64,000 bases of DNA from contig NZ_CP068595.1 of the NCBI RefSeq assembly GCF_016772475.1, positions 5,518,001 through 5,582,000 on the forward strand, given 5' to 3'. Below the pieces are notes generated by a model, which was given only the letters and a program-made list of their open reading frames with translations, was not told the origin of the DNA and did not search any database. The stretch comes from Paenibacillus sonchi. Lineage in GTDB: Bacteria > Bacillota > Bacilli > Paenibacillales > Paenibacillaceae. The translations under genes and the position numbers were made by a program. Below, piece after piece: positions 34,895 through 44,369 of the stretch (its first letter is position 1; every line of letters begins with the position of its first letter).

Positions 34895-35905
34895 TCAATT
34901 TAATGCGCTTTCATAGTTTTGGGAATCGGAATTCCAATAATTGTGATACCACTCCACCGTTTTTCTGATTCCTTCTTCGAGAGAAGTCTCTGCAGACCAA
35001 TTGAGCGTGGATTTTGCTTTTTCCGTTGACAGGTATTGATGCAAGATTTCACTGTTTTTTTGATGTTCATAAAGCGGTTCAATATGTTCAAGGTTCATGG
35101 CACGTTGAATGATTTCAATAACTTTTTTTATGTCCCACAGCTTGCCTGTTCCAAAATTAAAAACATTACCCGTCCCCTCATTATTTACATAATGGTACAT
35201 AGCCATATAGGCGGCCATTAAGTCTTGAATATATAGGAAATCTCTCATGTATATCCCGTTGGAAGGGATTCTAATAATTGGCGGAAGTTGTGCATACAAC
35301 CGCTGTATGGTTCCTGGAATTAACCGGCGGAAATTCAAGTCACCTCCCCCGAAAATATTGCCGAAACGGCCGATCACTATAGGCAAATTAAAGCTATGTC
35401 GATAACTCTGAGAAATAAGATCGGAACAAGACTTGGAGGCATCATAGGGATTTCTGCCTTGAATGGGCATCCCTTCATCATAAGGGAGATCGGGACTGTC
35501 ACCGTAAACCTTGTCACTGGACGCGACTATTATTTTCGATATCTGGTCCTGGTGAATACGGCAAACCTCCAGCAGATTATATGTACCTTTTACATTTGTT
35601 TCAAAAGTTTGCCAGGGGATCTGGTAGGCTAAATCTTGAAGGGAAACAGCAGCGAGGTGAAAGATAGTGTTGATTTTCCCGTCTGTAATTGCACGTTCAA
35701 TCAAGTTGTAATCGGCAATCGAACCATAATAGCAGCGAATCTCCTTGTCCAATCCCAGTTTTGCAAACTGGCTTCGCGGGTTGAACTCACTCAAGACAGA
35801 GGTTACTTCAGCACCTTGTTCAATGAGATGATGAGTTAGCCAGGCACCTACAAATCCCGAAGCTCCTGTAACTAAAGCGCGGCAATCCGATAAAGAGCTT
35901 TTCAT
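34895..35905 (-). CDS. NAD-dependent sugar-nucleotide epimerase/dehydratase (CDP-glucose 4,6-dehydratase-like SDR)
   Basis: Extended short-chain dehydrogenase of 336 residues. NAD-binding TGASGFVGAWL, the catalytic Ser/Tyr/Lys set (IVASSDKVYG and NPYDASKS) and a long C-terminal substrate domain are present. The combination of SSDKVYGD, YDASKSCSDL and FGNIFGGGDLNF is most like CDP-glucose 4,6-dehydratases, the first step to branched or deoxy sugars, but UDP/dTDP-sugar relatives are possible. The start MKSSLSD at 35905 has GGGAGG upstream. It stands alone; no other sugar-pathway gene adjoins it. Confidence 0.8.
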   Translation of the reverse strand: MKSSLSDCRALVTGASGFVGAWLTHHLIEQGAEVTSVLSEFNPRSQFAKLGLDKEIRCYYGSIADYNLIERAITDGKINTIFHLAAVSLQDLAYQIPWQTFETNVKGTYNLLEVCRIHQDQISKIIVASSDKVYGDSPDLPYDEGMPIQGRNPYDASKSCSDLISQSYRHSFNLPIVIGRFGNIFGGGDLNFRRLIPGTIQRLYAQLPPIIRIPSNGIYMRDFLYIQDLMAAYMAMYHYVNNEGTGNVFNFGTGKLWDIKKVIEIIQRAMNLEHIEPLYEHQKNSEILHQYLSTEKAKSTLNWSAETSLEEGIRKTVEWYHNYWNSDSQNYESALN

Positions 35906-36065
35906 CGTGATAACCTCCCAAAGTATTATGGTCAAGACGAAAGCGAAGGTTGAAATATCCATTTTTGCCGATGATATACCAGTCTCTAAATAATTACAAT
36001 ATATTTTTTTCTTTTATGGCTTTTATCACAAAAAGTACAGTTAAGAGAGAAGAATATAGCCCAAC

Positions 36066-36093
36066 AAAAAAGCCGCTATGCAGGCGGTTTTTT
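36066..36093. terminator. Terminator between epoxide hydrolase and SDR genes
   Basis: AAAAAAGCCGC pairs with GCGGTTTTTT around a short loop, with A and T tracts at both sides. Confidence 0.7.
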
Positions 36094-36105
36094 GGAGAGG
36101 AGATG

Positions 36106-37254
36106 TTATTGTCTAAAAGATCTGTAGAATGCACGAATGTCATTGGCCAGCGCTTCCGGTTCTTCCATAGCGGTAAAATGCCCGCCGGCGGGCATGGTGG
36201 CCCAGCGGGTTACATTCAGATTGCGCACCGCCCAGGATTTAGGAGGCTGTAATACATCCCGGGGAAAGATGGCTATTCCTGTCGGAACTTCTATGCGGCC
36301 CAATGGCGGCAAGGAATGCGTATTTTCATAATACATATGTGCTGTTGAGCCTATGGTGTTAGTCACCCAGTAAATCATAATATGAGTCAACAACTCGTCC
36401 ATGCTGTATTTCTGGCTGAGGTCCCCCTTACAATCGCTCCAGGTACGGAATTTCTCGATGATCCAGGCTGCCAAACCTACCGGCGAATCGGAAAGTCCAT
36501 AAGCAAGCGTCTGGGGTTTTGTCGATTGGATGGCCATATAGCCCCCCTCCTGGGAGATCCATTCAGAAGCGTTATTCTTATATTGCCGTTCTTCTTCCGT
36601 ACATTCCGACTCGTCCTGTAGAGTTAAGAGACTTCTTATAATACCAACATCCGTTAGATGGATTCCATATAAAAGTTCAGGACGGTTTGCGGCCAAATAC
36701 CGCGTAACACCGGAGCCCATATCTCCGCCTGCAGCGGCAAATTTGGGGTACCCCAATTCTTTTGTCATCAGTTCGGCCCACATCCGGGAGACAATAAAAT
36801 TGTTGACGCCAGCCCGACTAGGGTGTCCGGAAAATCCGAATCCCGGCAAGGAAGGGACAATGACGTCAAAGGAGTCCTCCGGATTGCCTCCATAACTGGC
36901 AGGGTCCGAAAGGAGAGGAATAATTTTTTGATAACGAAGGTAACTGTCGGGCCAGCCATGGGTAAGGATAATGGGGAGAGGGTTAGGTCCTTTGCCGCGC
37001 TCGTGTACGAAGTGCACATCTATCCCATCAATATTGGAACGAAACTGGGAAAAGCGGTTCAGCATGGATTCTTGGGCGCGCCAGTCGTAATGATCCCTCC
37101 AGTAGGAAACTAGTGATTTTAAAAAACTTAAATCCGTTCCTCTGTCCCAGCCTGAGTGTTCCAGTTCATCGGGCCAACGGATATGGTGCAGCTTATATTG
37201 CAGATCGTCAAGAATCTCATTGGAGACATGAATATGAAACGGTTCAACAGCCAT
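36106..37254 (-). CDS. Epoxide hydrolase with EHN domain
   Basis: Alpha/beta hydrolase of 382 residues of the microsomal/juvenile-hormone-type epoxide hydrolase group. The N-terminal EHN region (about 1-110, FHIHVSNEILDDLQYKL) is followed by the hydrolase core: oxyanion block THGWPDSYLRY, nucleophile Asp in AAGGDMGSGV, and the C-terminal His in PAGGHFTAMEEP. GGAGG precedes the ATG at 37254. It is divergent from an AraC gene 106 bp away, the likely regulator. Such pairs usually handle foreign epoxides. Confidence 0.88.
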   Translation of the reverse strand: MAVEPFHIHVSNEILDDLQYKLHHIRWPDELEHSGWDRGTDLSFLKSLVSYWRDHYDWRAQESMLNRFSQFRSNIDGIDVHFVHERGKGPNPLPIILTHGWPDSYLRYQKIIPLLSDPASYGGNPEDSFDVIVPSLPGFGFSGHPSRAGVNNFIVSRMWAELMTKELGYPKFAAAGGDMGSGVTRYLAANRPELLYGIHLTDVGIIRSLLTLQDESECTEEERQYKNNASEWISQEGGYMAIQSTKPQTLAYGLSDSPVGLAAWIIEKFRTWSDCKGDLSQKYSMDELLTHIMIYWVTNTIGSTAHMYYENTHSLPPLGRIEVPTGIAIFPRDVLQPPKSWAVRNLNVTRWATMPAGGHFTAMEEPEALANDIRAFYRSFRQ

Positions 37255-37360
37255 TATGGTTCCTCCTTTTTCTTTTTACAACATAATTATATACATTGAG
37301 CTTGTATGTTACACTGAATGAAGTGAAGCAATCAACTATACTATTTGACAGGTGATCCTT

Positions 37361-38206
37361 ATGCCACAAGCAGACCGGCACAAAAAACGAACCGTGAATA
37401 TAGAATTTGCAGCAGTGGAGGATTTTAGTATTCTTCCATATCCAGAACGGTTTACGCTGATTTTTATAACGTCTGGAAGTATAAAGGGGATGCTGAACCA
37501 ACGTCCAATCTCTGTCAGTGCTCCTGGTGTCCTTTGTTTGGCTGAAGACGCTCAAGTGCAAGTGGTTGAAAAGATTAACGTATCGGCACAATCCTTTCAT
37601 TTTCACCGCGAATTTCTTAAAAGCGTTAAGCTTTCCGAAGCAAAGGATTATTTTCCTGCACAGCCTAGAATCCAAACAGGGCTTTCCCTTTTTTACAGTA
37701 ACGAAGTACCTCGTGTAACGGAAAAAGCATATCCGCTATTGCTCGAATGGTTTTTTATACTGGGTATGGAAGTGAAGGCGCAAAGTGATGAACTTTGGGT
37801 GTGCAGAATAAAAAAGTACCTCATTCAAATTTTGGGGGTGTTGGAGGAACTGAACCGGACCCGTGAACACTCGCCTGTCGATGCAGTGCTGGACTATATT
37901 CACACGAATTATCCGCAAAAGATTTCCTTGGAGGATTTAACAAAATGCGGCCATTTGAACCGTGTGACTCTAAATAAGAGATTTCAGGAAAGGTGCGGGA
38001 AGACAGCGATGGGTTACCTGCTTTCACATCGTTTAAAAGTTGCGGGTGACCTTCTCGTACATACAGATATGAGCCTCAATGAAATTGCGCGTGCTACTGG
38101 ATTTGAGTATGATACCTATTTTATCAAACAGTTTACCGCCAGAAAAGGGATGTCACCGACGACCTATCGGACAGCTTCCCGTAAGTTGGCCAGTGTCAGC
38201 AGCTAA
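37361..38206 (+). CDS. AraC-family transcriptional regulator
   Basis: Regulator of 281 residues: an N-terminal cupin-like sensor (about 15-100) and a C-terminal two-HTH AraC domain (KISLEDLTKCGHLNRVTLNK; SLNEIARATGFEYDTYFIKQ). ATG 37361 has AGGTGATC upstream; an in-frame GTG lies at 37352. Divergent from the epoxide hydrolase gene, which it probably controls. It is unlike the AraC protein at 10642 in its sensor part. Confidence 0.85.
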   Translation: MPQADRHKKRTVNIEFAAVEDFSILPYPERFTLIFITSGSIKGMLNQRPISVSAPGVLCLAEDAQVQVVEKINVSAQSFHFHREFLKSVKLSEAKDYFPAQPRIQTGLSLFYSNEVPRVTEKAYPLLLEWFFILGMEVKAQSDELWVCRIKKYLIQILGVLEELNRTREHSPVDAVLDYIHTNYPQKISLEDLTKCGHLNRVTLNKRFQERCGKTAMGYLLSHRLKVAGDLLVHTDMSLNEIARATGFEYDTYFIKQFTARKGMSPTTYRTASRKLASVSS

Positions 38207-38267
38207 TCTAATTCTATTGCTGAACACTGCCCGTCCTATGCGGCGGCTTAATCGTTAGCGACCGGAC

Positions 38268-38857
38268 TTATCCCAGCAGTTCTTTGGCTCCGTTCATCAA
38301 TAAGGGCATAGTCTGTTTAACGAATGATTCCGCACTTATTAGACATCCCTCATTGTTCCAAACGTAAGCCGCCCCATACATCCCCCAGCTTAACATAATA
38401 GAAGCTGTATTTATTAAGAATTGCGCATTTGGACCCGATTGCATCTTGTCTTTATCTATAAAGTAAAGAATTAGGGTTTGAATTTTTTCCTTTATTTGAT
38501 TTTCGAAAGCAAGTCCAAGGGATGTATACCTTCTCTTGCACATAGTGCTTAGACCCTTATGAAAATCGCATACCCCAGAAAAATACTCTGAATGGTTTCC
38601 TCATTTAATACTTCGTGACCGCTTATTCTACGATTGATGATTGTCATAAATGATTCCATTAGTTTGGCCTCAAGCATTTCGAATTTATCTGCAAAGTGCG
38701 CGTAAAAGGTCGTCCTGTTAACAGTAGCCCGCTCCGCAATATCCCTAACGGTTATCGATTCAAAGTCTTTTTCTTGAAGTAATGCAGCAAAAGCGTCTTG
38801 AAGGAGCCGCCGTGTACGAATTACACGAGGATCTGCTTCATTCTTTTTAATTGTCAT
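38268..38857 (-). pseudogene. TetR-family regulator split by one frameshift
   Basis: The N-terminal half (to 38549) holds a clean TetR helix-turn-helix (SITVRDIAERATVNRTTFYAHF) and then stops; the C-terminal half continues in another frame to 38268. Adding one base to CCCC at 38573-38576 gives a continuous protein of about 196 residues through LGVCDFHKGLSTMCKRR. It is divergent from a nitroreductase, and TetR-type dyads lie between them. Real loss of the repressor would leave the nitroreductase constitutive; a sequencing error is equally possible. Confidence 0.75.
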
Positions 38858-38894
38858 AGTTAGATCTCCTCAACAAAAAAGACATTATAGAGAT

Positions 38895-38989
38895 GGTGTT
38901 GTCTATCCAACGCCTTATGGTTATTGATGATTGTGAATCAACCGGTTGTTATTATAACATACAAATACAGCAGGTGTTGTTCAAACAAC
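38895..38989. promoter_or_regulatory. Candidate TetR operators between tetR and the nitroreductase gene
   Basis: GGTGTTG-N5-CCAACGCC at 38895-38914 and GTTGTTCAAACAAC at 38976-38989 share GGTGTTGT half-sites; one lies near each divergent start. Confidence 0.4.
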
Positions 38990-39045
38990 TAGTGTTGCAT
39001 TGAAACAAAATGCTGAATGCAGCATTTCCCAAAGGAGAGAGGACC

Positions 39046-39708
39046 ATGTCGGTTTCACAACGGCCAAAAACGACGGAGCACCAACTTTTTTTCGATGTTA
39101 TTCAAGAACGCCGGTCGGTTCGCAGCTTTGATCCCGGGATCATAATTTCGCGGGAGGAATTGACCGAAACGTTGCGGCAAGCCACGCTGGCTCCTTCAGC
39201 CGCTAACCTGCAGCCGTGGCGGTTTCTCGTGATCGACTCGCCGGAGCTGAAACAGAAGCTGCTTCCGATCGCATTCAATCAACAGCAAGTGGTCGAGGCT
39301 TCGGCTGTCATTGCGGTACTCGGAGATGTAGAGTGTTATAAATGGGCAGAGAAAATTTACGGAATGGCGGTCGATGCGGATTTCATGCCTGCAGAGACGG
39401 CTAAATCGTTCGTGGAACGCTATACCGGCATGTATTCGAACATGTCTTCCGAGGCCATCCACCAAAAAGTTTATACCGACGGCGGACTAGTATCGATGCA
39501 ACTTATGCTTGTCGCCCGCGCTAAAGGCTACGACACGGTACCGATGGGCGGCTACGACAAACAAAAGTTCATGGAAGCTTTCCGTATTTCAGAACGCTAC
39601 GTTCCGATTATGCTGATTGCCATCGGCAAGGCGGCGAAATCCGGTCATCCGACAGTGAGGCTGGCAGTCGATGATGTAACTTTCTTTAACGAGATGCCTG
39701 AGGAATAA
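39046..39708 (+). CDS. Nitroreductase-family FMN oxidoreductase
   Basis: NAD(P)H-dependent flavoenzyme of 220 residues. FMN-binding residues are in QERRSVRSFDP and APSAANLQPWRF; the conserved C-terminal part GYDTVPMGGYD and IAIGKAA is present. AAAGGAGAG lies upstream of ATG 39046; the frame from 39010 lacks a site. Divergent from a (frameshifted) TetR gene, as is usual for inducible nitro- or quinone reductases. Confidence 0.88.
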   Translation: MSVSQRPKTTEHQLFFDVIQERRSVRSFDPGIIISREELTETLRQATLAPSAANLQPWRFLVIDSPELKQKLLPIAFNQQQVVEASAVIAVLGDVECYKWAEKIYGMAVDADFMPAETAKSFVERYTGMYSNMSSEAIHQKVYTDGGLVSMQLMLVARAKGYDTVPMGGYDKQKFMEAFRISERYVPIMLIAIGKAAKSGHPTVRLAVDDVTFFNEMPEE

Positions 39709-39717
39709 CAAAATGAT

Positions 39718-39763
39718 AAAGACCTTGGCGCCGCATAAACAAAGGCGGGCTAAGGTCTCTTTT
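39718..39763. terminator. Terminator after the nitroreductase gene
   Basis: AAAGACCTT pairs with AAGGTCTCTTTT; it reaches into the end of the converging histidine kinase remnant. Confidence 0.65.
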
Positions 39764-40476
39764 ACAGGTTCTGCATCTCAGATTCTAACAAGGCGTCGCA
39801 ATCTTTAATTGGTATTGTGAGCCGAAACGTAAACACGTCATTCACATGATCCAGCGTCAGAGTACCCCCATGTCGTTCAGCGATGTTTCTCGCAATGGAA
39901 AGACCCAGTCCGGCACCGGTTTGAATGCCTTCGCTGCTTCTGGAGTGGTCAACTTTATAAAAACGTTCAAACAACTTTTCCTGTTGTTCACGGGTTAGAG
40001 GAATTCCCCTGTTTTCAACCTCGATTGCGGCCTGTTTAGGATCTGTTATCATTCGAACGTGGATCGCTCCGGGTTTAATTGAATATTTCAGAGCGTTCAT
40101 CAGCAAATTATCAATCGCTCTGGCGATTTTATCACTGTCCACAAAAATTAACACAGGAGAGCTGCCCAATATCCTTTATAATATGAATCGCATTATCATG
40201 AGCGATCGGTTCAAATTCAAAAAGCAATTGCTTCAGAAGCTGGAACAAATCAATCCGGTGTACATTTTTCCGGGTGTCCATGGAATTGAGCCTAGTGTAC
40301 TCGAATAGATCATCCAGCAGTTTCTTCAGATGAATGGATTTGTTGTACGTATTTTGCACAAAGCGGGTGTATTCCTCCTGATCCTGGAACGATTTTGTTC
40401 TTAAGAGCTCAATGTATCCGATGATACTGGTAAGTGGAGTGCGCAGGTCATGCGAAATTCCGGTAATCAGCTCCAT
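39762..40476 (-). pseudogene. Histidine kinase core, 5'-truncated and frameshifted
   Basis: Kinase region of a VanS/PhoR-like sensor. The H box is ELITGISHDLRTPLTSI and the ATPase half has NLLMNALKYS, GAGLGLSIARNIAERHGG. The sensor and membrane parts that should precede the H box are missing: the frame opens 4 codons upstream of the H box right after the DedA remnant. The two halves lie in different frames; removing one base from the CCC at 40165-40167 joins them (IIKDIG-SSPVLIFVDSDK). No response regulator is adjacent. It is best read as a decayed gene rather than a soluble kinase. Confidence 0.75.
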
Positions 40477-40487
40477 CTTGGATCTTT

Positions 40488-40897
40488 TTAATCAAGCAGA
40501 GAAAGAAGGTGATGGCCGAAGCCTGTACCGGCGGTAAAAAACATTACCGTCCAGACGAAAGCACTGGAATAGGAAATAATGATGAATTTTTTGACAGAAC
40601 CTCTTGCAGTAGCTTCTCCGCTTTTTGAAAGTGGGGTTTAGGGTAAAGCCGGTGCTTAAACCGTTGTCCAAACCATCTCCCTGCAAAATGGAATAAGGTG
40701 ATGGCGGTAAGAAATCCGGAGAGAATAGAAAGGTAGGTTATCCCGGAATTCAATACACCAGTGCGGCTCAGAATGGCAGCAGTAAGAACCATAATTTCAT
40801 TGGGAATGGGGACACCCAAAGGCCCCAAAGAAAAAGCAACATAGAAAAACCAATAACCATACTGGTCAATTAGTGCTAAGAGTGTGTTACTGATCAC
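40488..40897 (-). pseudogene. DedA-family membrane protein with internal deletion and frameshift
   Basis: The N-terminal part is clearly DedA/SNARE-associated-like (SLGPLGVPIPNEIMVLTAA, then FHFAGRWFGQRF). After AEKLLQ the frame shifts near 40602-40606 and resumes as KKFIIISYSSAFVWTVMFF to a stop at 40488. The region that normally lies between, with the GRFIPGxR motif (about 35 residues), is absent, so this is a true deletion and not only a sequencing slip. Total remaining length is about 137 residues against the usual 200. Confidence 0.7.
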
Positions 40898-41162
40898 TTA
40901 TCGCCCCTTATTATTTGTCTGATACAGAAACTTTAATGAAAAAAGCTGAGGAAATTAAGGGGATAATTCTGAAGAAAATCTGAAGGTTTGGTATATGGTT
41001 AAAATATCAACCTTAACGTGCTGATTTCTTCAATTGAGTAGGGATTTACCACATGAATTAAGTGAGTGTAGACCTTTAAGCAAGTATTATAATTACGTAA
41101 AATAATAATTTGACGAATAAATATCAATAAGTTATATTGTAATCATGGAGGATTGTACATAT

Positions 41163-42233
41163 ATGGATAAACAAATGAAAATGCACTATATGCAACGAAT
41201 TGATGAAAAACTGTCTGATTTACCTTGGTATGTAACAGAATTTATCGATAGCAAAAAACGAAAGTTATCTCTAACGACACTTCTTAACTACTGCCATGAT
41301 TACATTATCTTTTTCGATTGGCTGATCGCTGAGAATCTAACTTCATCAATCCGGAAAGAAATACACTTAGAAACGCTGGAACGGTTAACCATTCGTGAAG
41401 TGGAAAATTTCCTGTCATTCCTGGATTATCAGCTTGGAAACAAGAAGCTTACGATTAACCGCAAATTATCCTCGCTGAAATCGTTGTTTGATTACCTTCA
41501 GAACAAGGCTGAAACCAGCGACCTTAAACCATATATTCAACGAAATGTAATGGCCAAAATGGATTTAAATGCCGTCAAAGAAAGCCAGGAAACCATTGCA
41601 AACCGTATTGAAGGTAAAATTCTCAGAGAAGATGATTTTGAATTATTCAGGCAATTTGTAGCGTATGATTTTGGCGAAAAGTATAAGGATAACAAGCGGA
41701 TTTATACGTTTCATCAGTTTAATCGTGAGCGCGATACAGCAATCGTTTCGCTGATATTAGGCTCAGGACTCCGATTGTCCGAGGTTGCAGGCATTAATAT
41801 GGATGATCTGGATATGAATAAAGCTCTGGTACGCGTAATACGTAAAGGCGATAAAGAACAATATGTTTATTTTAGCAAACAGGCTTTACTGGATTTAGAA
41901 AGTTATCTGCAGATCAGAGAAACCAGATATGTACCAGAAAAACTTGAAAACTATCTGTTTATTGCAGCTCCTGTAGGCCGTAAAGGCAAAAGCCGGCGTT
42001 TGACACAGCGCTCAATTGAAAAACTGATTGAAAAGTATGCCACAGCTTTTGGGAAACCTTCACTTACAGTACATTCCCTGAGGCATTCTTTTGCAACACG
42101 ATATCATTTAGAGAATAACGATGTCCCGAAACTGAAAAATCAATTAGGGCATTCATCCATACAAACAACAATGATATACACACACTTAACAGATGAAGAG
42201 ATGCGTAACGCTGTAAATAATATGGATCGTTAA
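41163..42233 (+). CDS. Tyrosine recombinase, XerS-like
   Basis: Site-specific recombinase of 356 residues. It has an N-terminal SAM-like core-binding domain (about 1-130) and a catalytic domain with the full set: Arg in SGLRLSEVAG, Lys in RKGDKEQ, HxxR in HSLRHSFATR, His in LGHSSIQ and Tyr nucleophile in MIYTHL. Length and the plan of the N-terminal domain fit XerS, the single-recombinase chromosome-dimer system of streptococci and relatives, but an integrase of a lost element is as likely given the decayed surroundings. ATG 41163 is chosen from GGAGG 11 nt upstream; 41145 is in frame. AT-richer than the flanking core genes. Confidence 0.85.
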   Translation: MDKQMKMHYMQRIDEKLSDLPWYVTEFIDSKKRKLSLTTLLNYCHDYIIFFDWLIAENLTSSIRKEIHLETLERLTIREVENFLSFLDYQLGNKKLTINRKLSSLKSLFDYLQNKAETSDLKPYIQRNVMAKMDLNAVKESQETIANRIEGKILREDDFELFRQFVAYDFGEKYKDNKRIYTFHQFNRERDTAIVSLILGSGLRLSEVAGINMDDLDMNKALVRVIRKGDKEQYVYFSKQALLDLESYLQIRETRYVPEKLENYLFIAAPVGRKGKSRRLTQRSIEKLIEKYATAFGKPSLTVHSLRHSFATRYHLENNDVPKLKNQLGHSSIQTTMIYTHLTDEEMRNAVNNMDR

Positions 42234-42347
42234 ACCCGCAGTGTTACGCGGTTTCTTAAAGATATATACACAAAACCCGTATTTTGTACATATGTATGTA
42301 GAGAGGCATTATCATCATCACAACAAAAAATATCTCTTGTTGTTGAT

Positions 42348-42524
42348 TGACACAAAGTTCCCCACCTTTTTGACACAAAGTCCCCTCATTTAGGCTTTCC
42401 AAGGGAAAATCTTTGGAGTTTGGTTTTACATAGTGTAATTCGTTTCTTTGTAAATAGGTAATTCACATAACTAATAGGGAACTTTGTGTCATCGACTCCT
42501 ATTGTTGTAGGGAACTTTATGTCA
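42348..42524. mobile_element. Small IS-derived element with repeated subterminal motifs, no transposase
   Basis: TGACACAAAGTTCCCC (42348) and TGACACAAAGTCCCC (42371) face inverted copies GGGAACTTTGTGTCA (42477) and GGGAACTTTATGTCA (42510). Doubled motifs at both ends are a feature of IS21-like ends. The ~90 bp between contain no open frame, so this is an internally deleted or MITE-like remnant. The 42234-42347 stretch before it shows only a weak hairpin after the recombinase stop. Confidence 0.5.
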
Positions 42525-42567
42525 TTTTTCTTGCTTATTTAGCATCTTTTAATGGTATTGATCCATT

Positions 42568-42660
42568 TTATTTGTCAGCAACTCTCATCTCTTCGTTACT
42601 TAAATGAGTATAAATCATCGTAGTTTGAATAGATGAATGTCCTAATTGATTTCGTAATTT
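42568..42660 (-). pseudogene. 3' fragment of a second tyrosine recombinase gene, inverted
   Basis: Reads KLRNQLGHSSIQTTMIYTHL then SNEEMRVADK and a stop: the last ~30 residues, including the catalytic His and Tyr, of a recombinase nearly identical there to the XerS-like protein but on the opposite strand. At DNA level the two differ at many third positions, so this is not a recent local inversion duplicate but the end of a related gene. Confidence 0.75.
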
Positions 42661-42772
42661 AATTTGCCTATAGTGATAGGCCGTTTCGGCAATACATATT
42701 ATCCCGGGGCCATTCGCATTATCTTCTGATAACATCAAACTATAATAACCAATATAAGCCCTATATGTAACC

Positions 42773-42839
42773 AATAGTGACGTCTCATTTCTGGCACATT
42801 AATAGTTTTAATTAAATACCAGAGGGAGACGTCACTATT
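42773..42839. repeat. Inverted repeat with 14-bp perfect arms
   Basis: AATAGTGACGTCTC (42773-42786) and GAGACGTCACTATT (42826-42839) around a 39-bp AT-rich loop that also has CTGG/CCAG pairing. It could be a terminator, a recombination site or the ends of a tiny element; the right end runs into TTTTATTG. Confidence 0.6.
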
Positions 42840-42919
42840 TTATTGCCGATTTTGTTAAAAGCTGTCTCTATTTTATGGCTGGCGTGAATAAATGCTTTAC
42901 GCCACCTCCTTACCTTGGG

Positions 42920-44178
42920 CTAACCGTTATAATCTAGGACTTCGTCCAAGAAATCGAACTGCACCTGGAACCGCAACGCCAGATTGTTGATTTGGCAATG
43001 GAAATCGGCACCATCCTCTGCTTTCCCTATCCACAAAGCCTTCTTCTTGGAGGACGCTTTTTCATAACACTCCGTTGCCTGCCTCACAACCTCCGGACCC
43101 TCAGATTCCGCACGAATAGACAGGAAAGCACACTTGAGATCTCGCGGATCGAACTCCATATTATTTTCTGTTGCAGGCAGCCATTCTACAATGCTGTCGA
43201 AGCCATGCATCCAACATACTCGATGAAGTGTTACTCGGGAGAGCCAAGGCAAACTATTTATGATCTTCTTCGACTCTTCTGGATCCCCCATAACGAACGG
43301 AGGCATAACACCATTTTTAATCACGAGTGGCCAAGAGTATAGTGGCGCACTAGCAACTAACGCGGCAAAACGATCATCATTAGCCGCATTTAACGTACTC
43401 TTCATGCCACCATAACTATCGCCGCATACTACCAGCCGTTTAGCATCTACGTCAGGACGAGCAACGAGAAAATCAGTGGCTGCATGATAGGCGCCTAACA
43501 GATCGGCTTTGGGGAAGTTCTTTGCTGTGACCTCAGGGTCATAGGACCTTGGTTGTACATCATAAGGCAGATCCACAAGCAATGCATTATACCCTCGCTC
43601 GATGGCCTCTTTCCCCCAAGGAAAAAGGTGTCCTCCTTGTGTGATTCGCCACCGTTGTGGAAAAGGATCGTCGGCTTTGGCTTGTTACTGTTCTCAGCCT
43701 TCAGAAAGATACCCGGGAACTTATAGCCTTTGTATTCTATTTCCACAAACTCATGGTTAATCGTTTTAGACATAGCGTCAAGATATTTCTTGAAGCACTC
43801 TACAGTCTTGAAATAGACTGGAAAGAAATCCGCATCCGCCGGATCTATCGCGCAGTAGGCTGCTCGGTAGTACCCGAAGGCTCGCAAGAACGCTTGGCCG
43901 GCGCTGATCCTATGTCCTTTTTTCAGGCAGTCTTCACCGATTGCTTCAATCTTTCTTGCCTCTTTCTCAAACTCCTCCTTCCAGCTCACAGCAGACTTCG
44001 CATCAACTTTGCGAGCGACTTTGAACAGCTCACCTGGCGTGCAGGCACCGTAAGCTATCCAACCAACAAACCATTGAAATATGAAATCCAGGTCTTCGTC
44101 TTCGGGGTCCATGAAGAAGAGTCTGCTTTCCGGATTCATCCGTTCTGCTAATATCTCACCATTTTGTACTGATGACAT
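42920..44178 (-). pseudogene. Alpha/beta hydrolase (FrsA/acyl-peptidase-like esterase) with one frameshift
   Basis: Hydrolase that would be about 419 residues. The N-terminal helical lid (about 1-150) leads to EFVEIEYKGYKFPG and PTILFHNGGESHKEDT; after that the frame stops, and the core continues in another frame with NALLVDLPYDVQPR, nucleophile Ser in VVCGDSYGGMKS, and His in DGADFHCQ. Adding one base to CCCCC at 43613-43617 restores LGGKEAIERGYNALL. The start MSSVQNGE at 44178 follows AAAGGAGA. All catalytic residues are intact apart from the break, so a sequencing error is possible. Confidence 0.78.
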
Positions 44179-44183
44179 TTCTC

Positions 44184-44369
44184 TCATCTCCTTTTTTGTA
44201 ATCGTTCTTTGATCATCCCCTGCATGAGTTCTTCCAGGATCAATCCTTGCTCTCGAAATAATAATAAATGAAAGCCTAATTTACCTCCTTCCCGGCAGGC
44301 GGTTTCATTTACCCGGCTCCCGCCATAACTCTTTTCTGCAAAGACTGTCATAGCCGAATCAAATATCAA
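44184..44369 (-). pseudogene. TetR DNA-binding-domain fragment
   Basis: Begins LIFDSAMTVFAEKSYGGSRV, a standard TetR first helix. The recognition helix is garbled in frame but the neighbouring frame reads AFIYYYFESKD, the normal TetR continuation, so one inserted and one deleted base flank it. The frame then returns to ILEELMQGMIKERLQKR and ends after 61 codons, with the C-terminal ligand domain missing. TTG 44369 overlaps the MarR stop. Non-functional as a TetR repressor. Confidence 0.6.
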
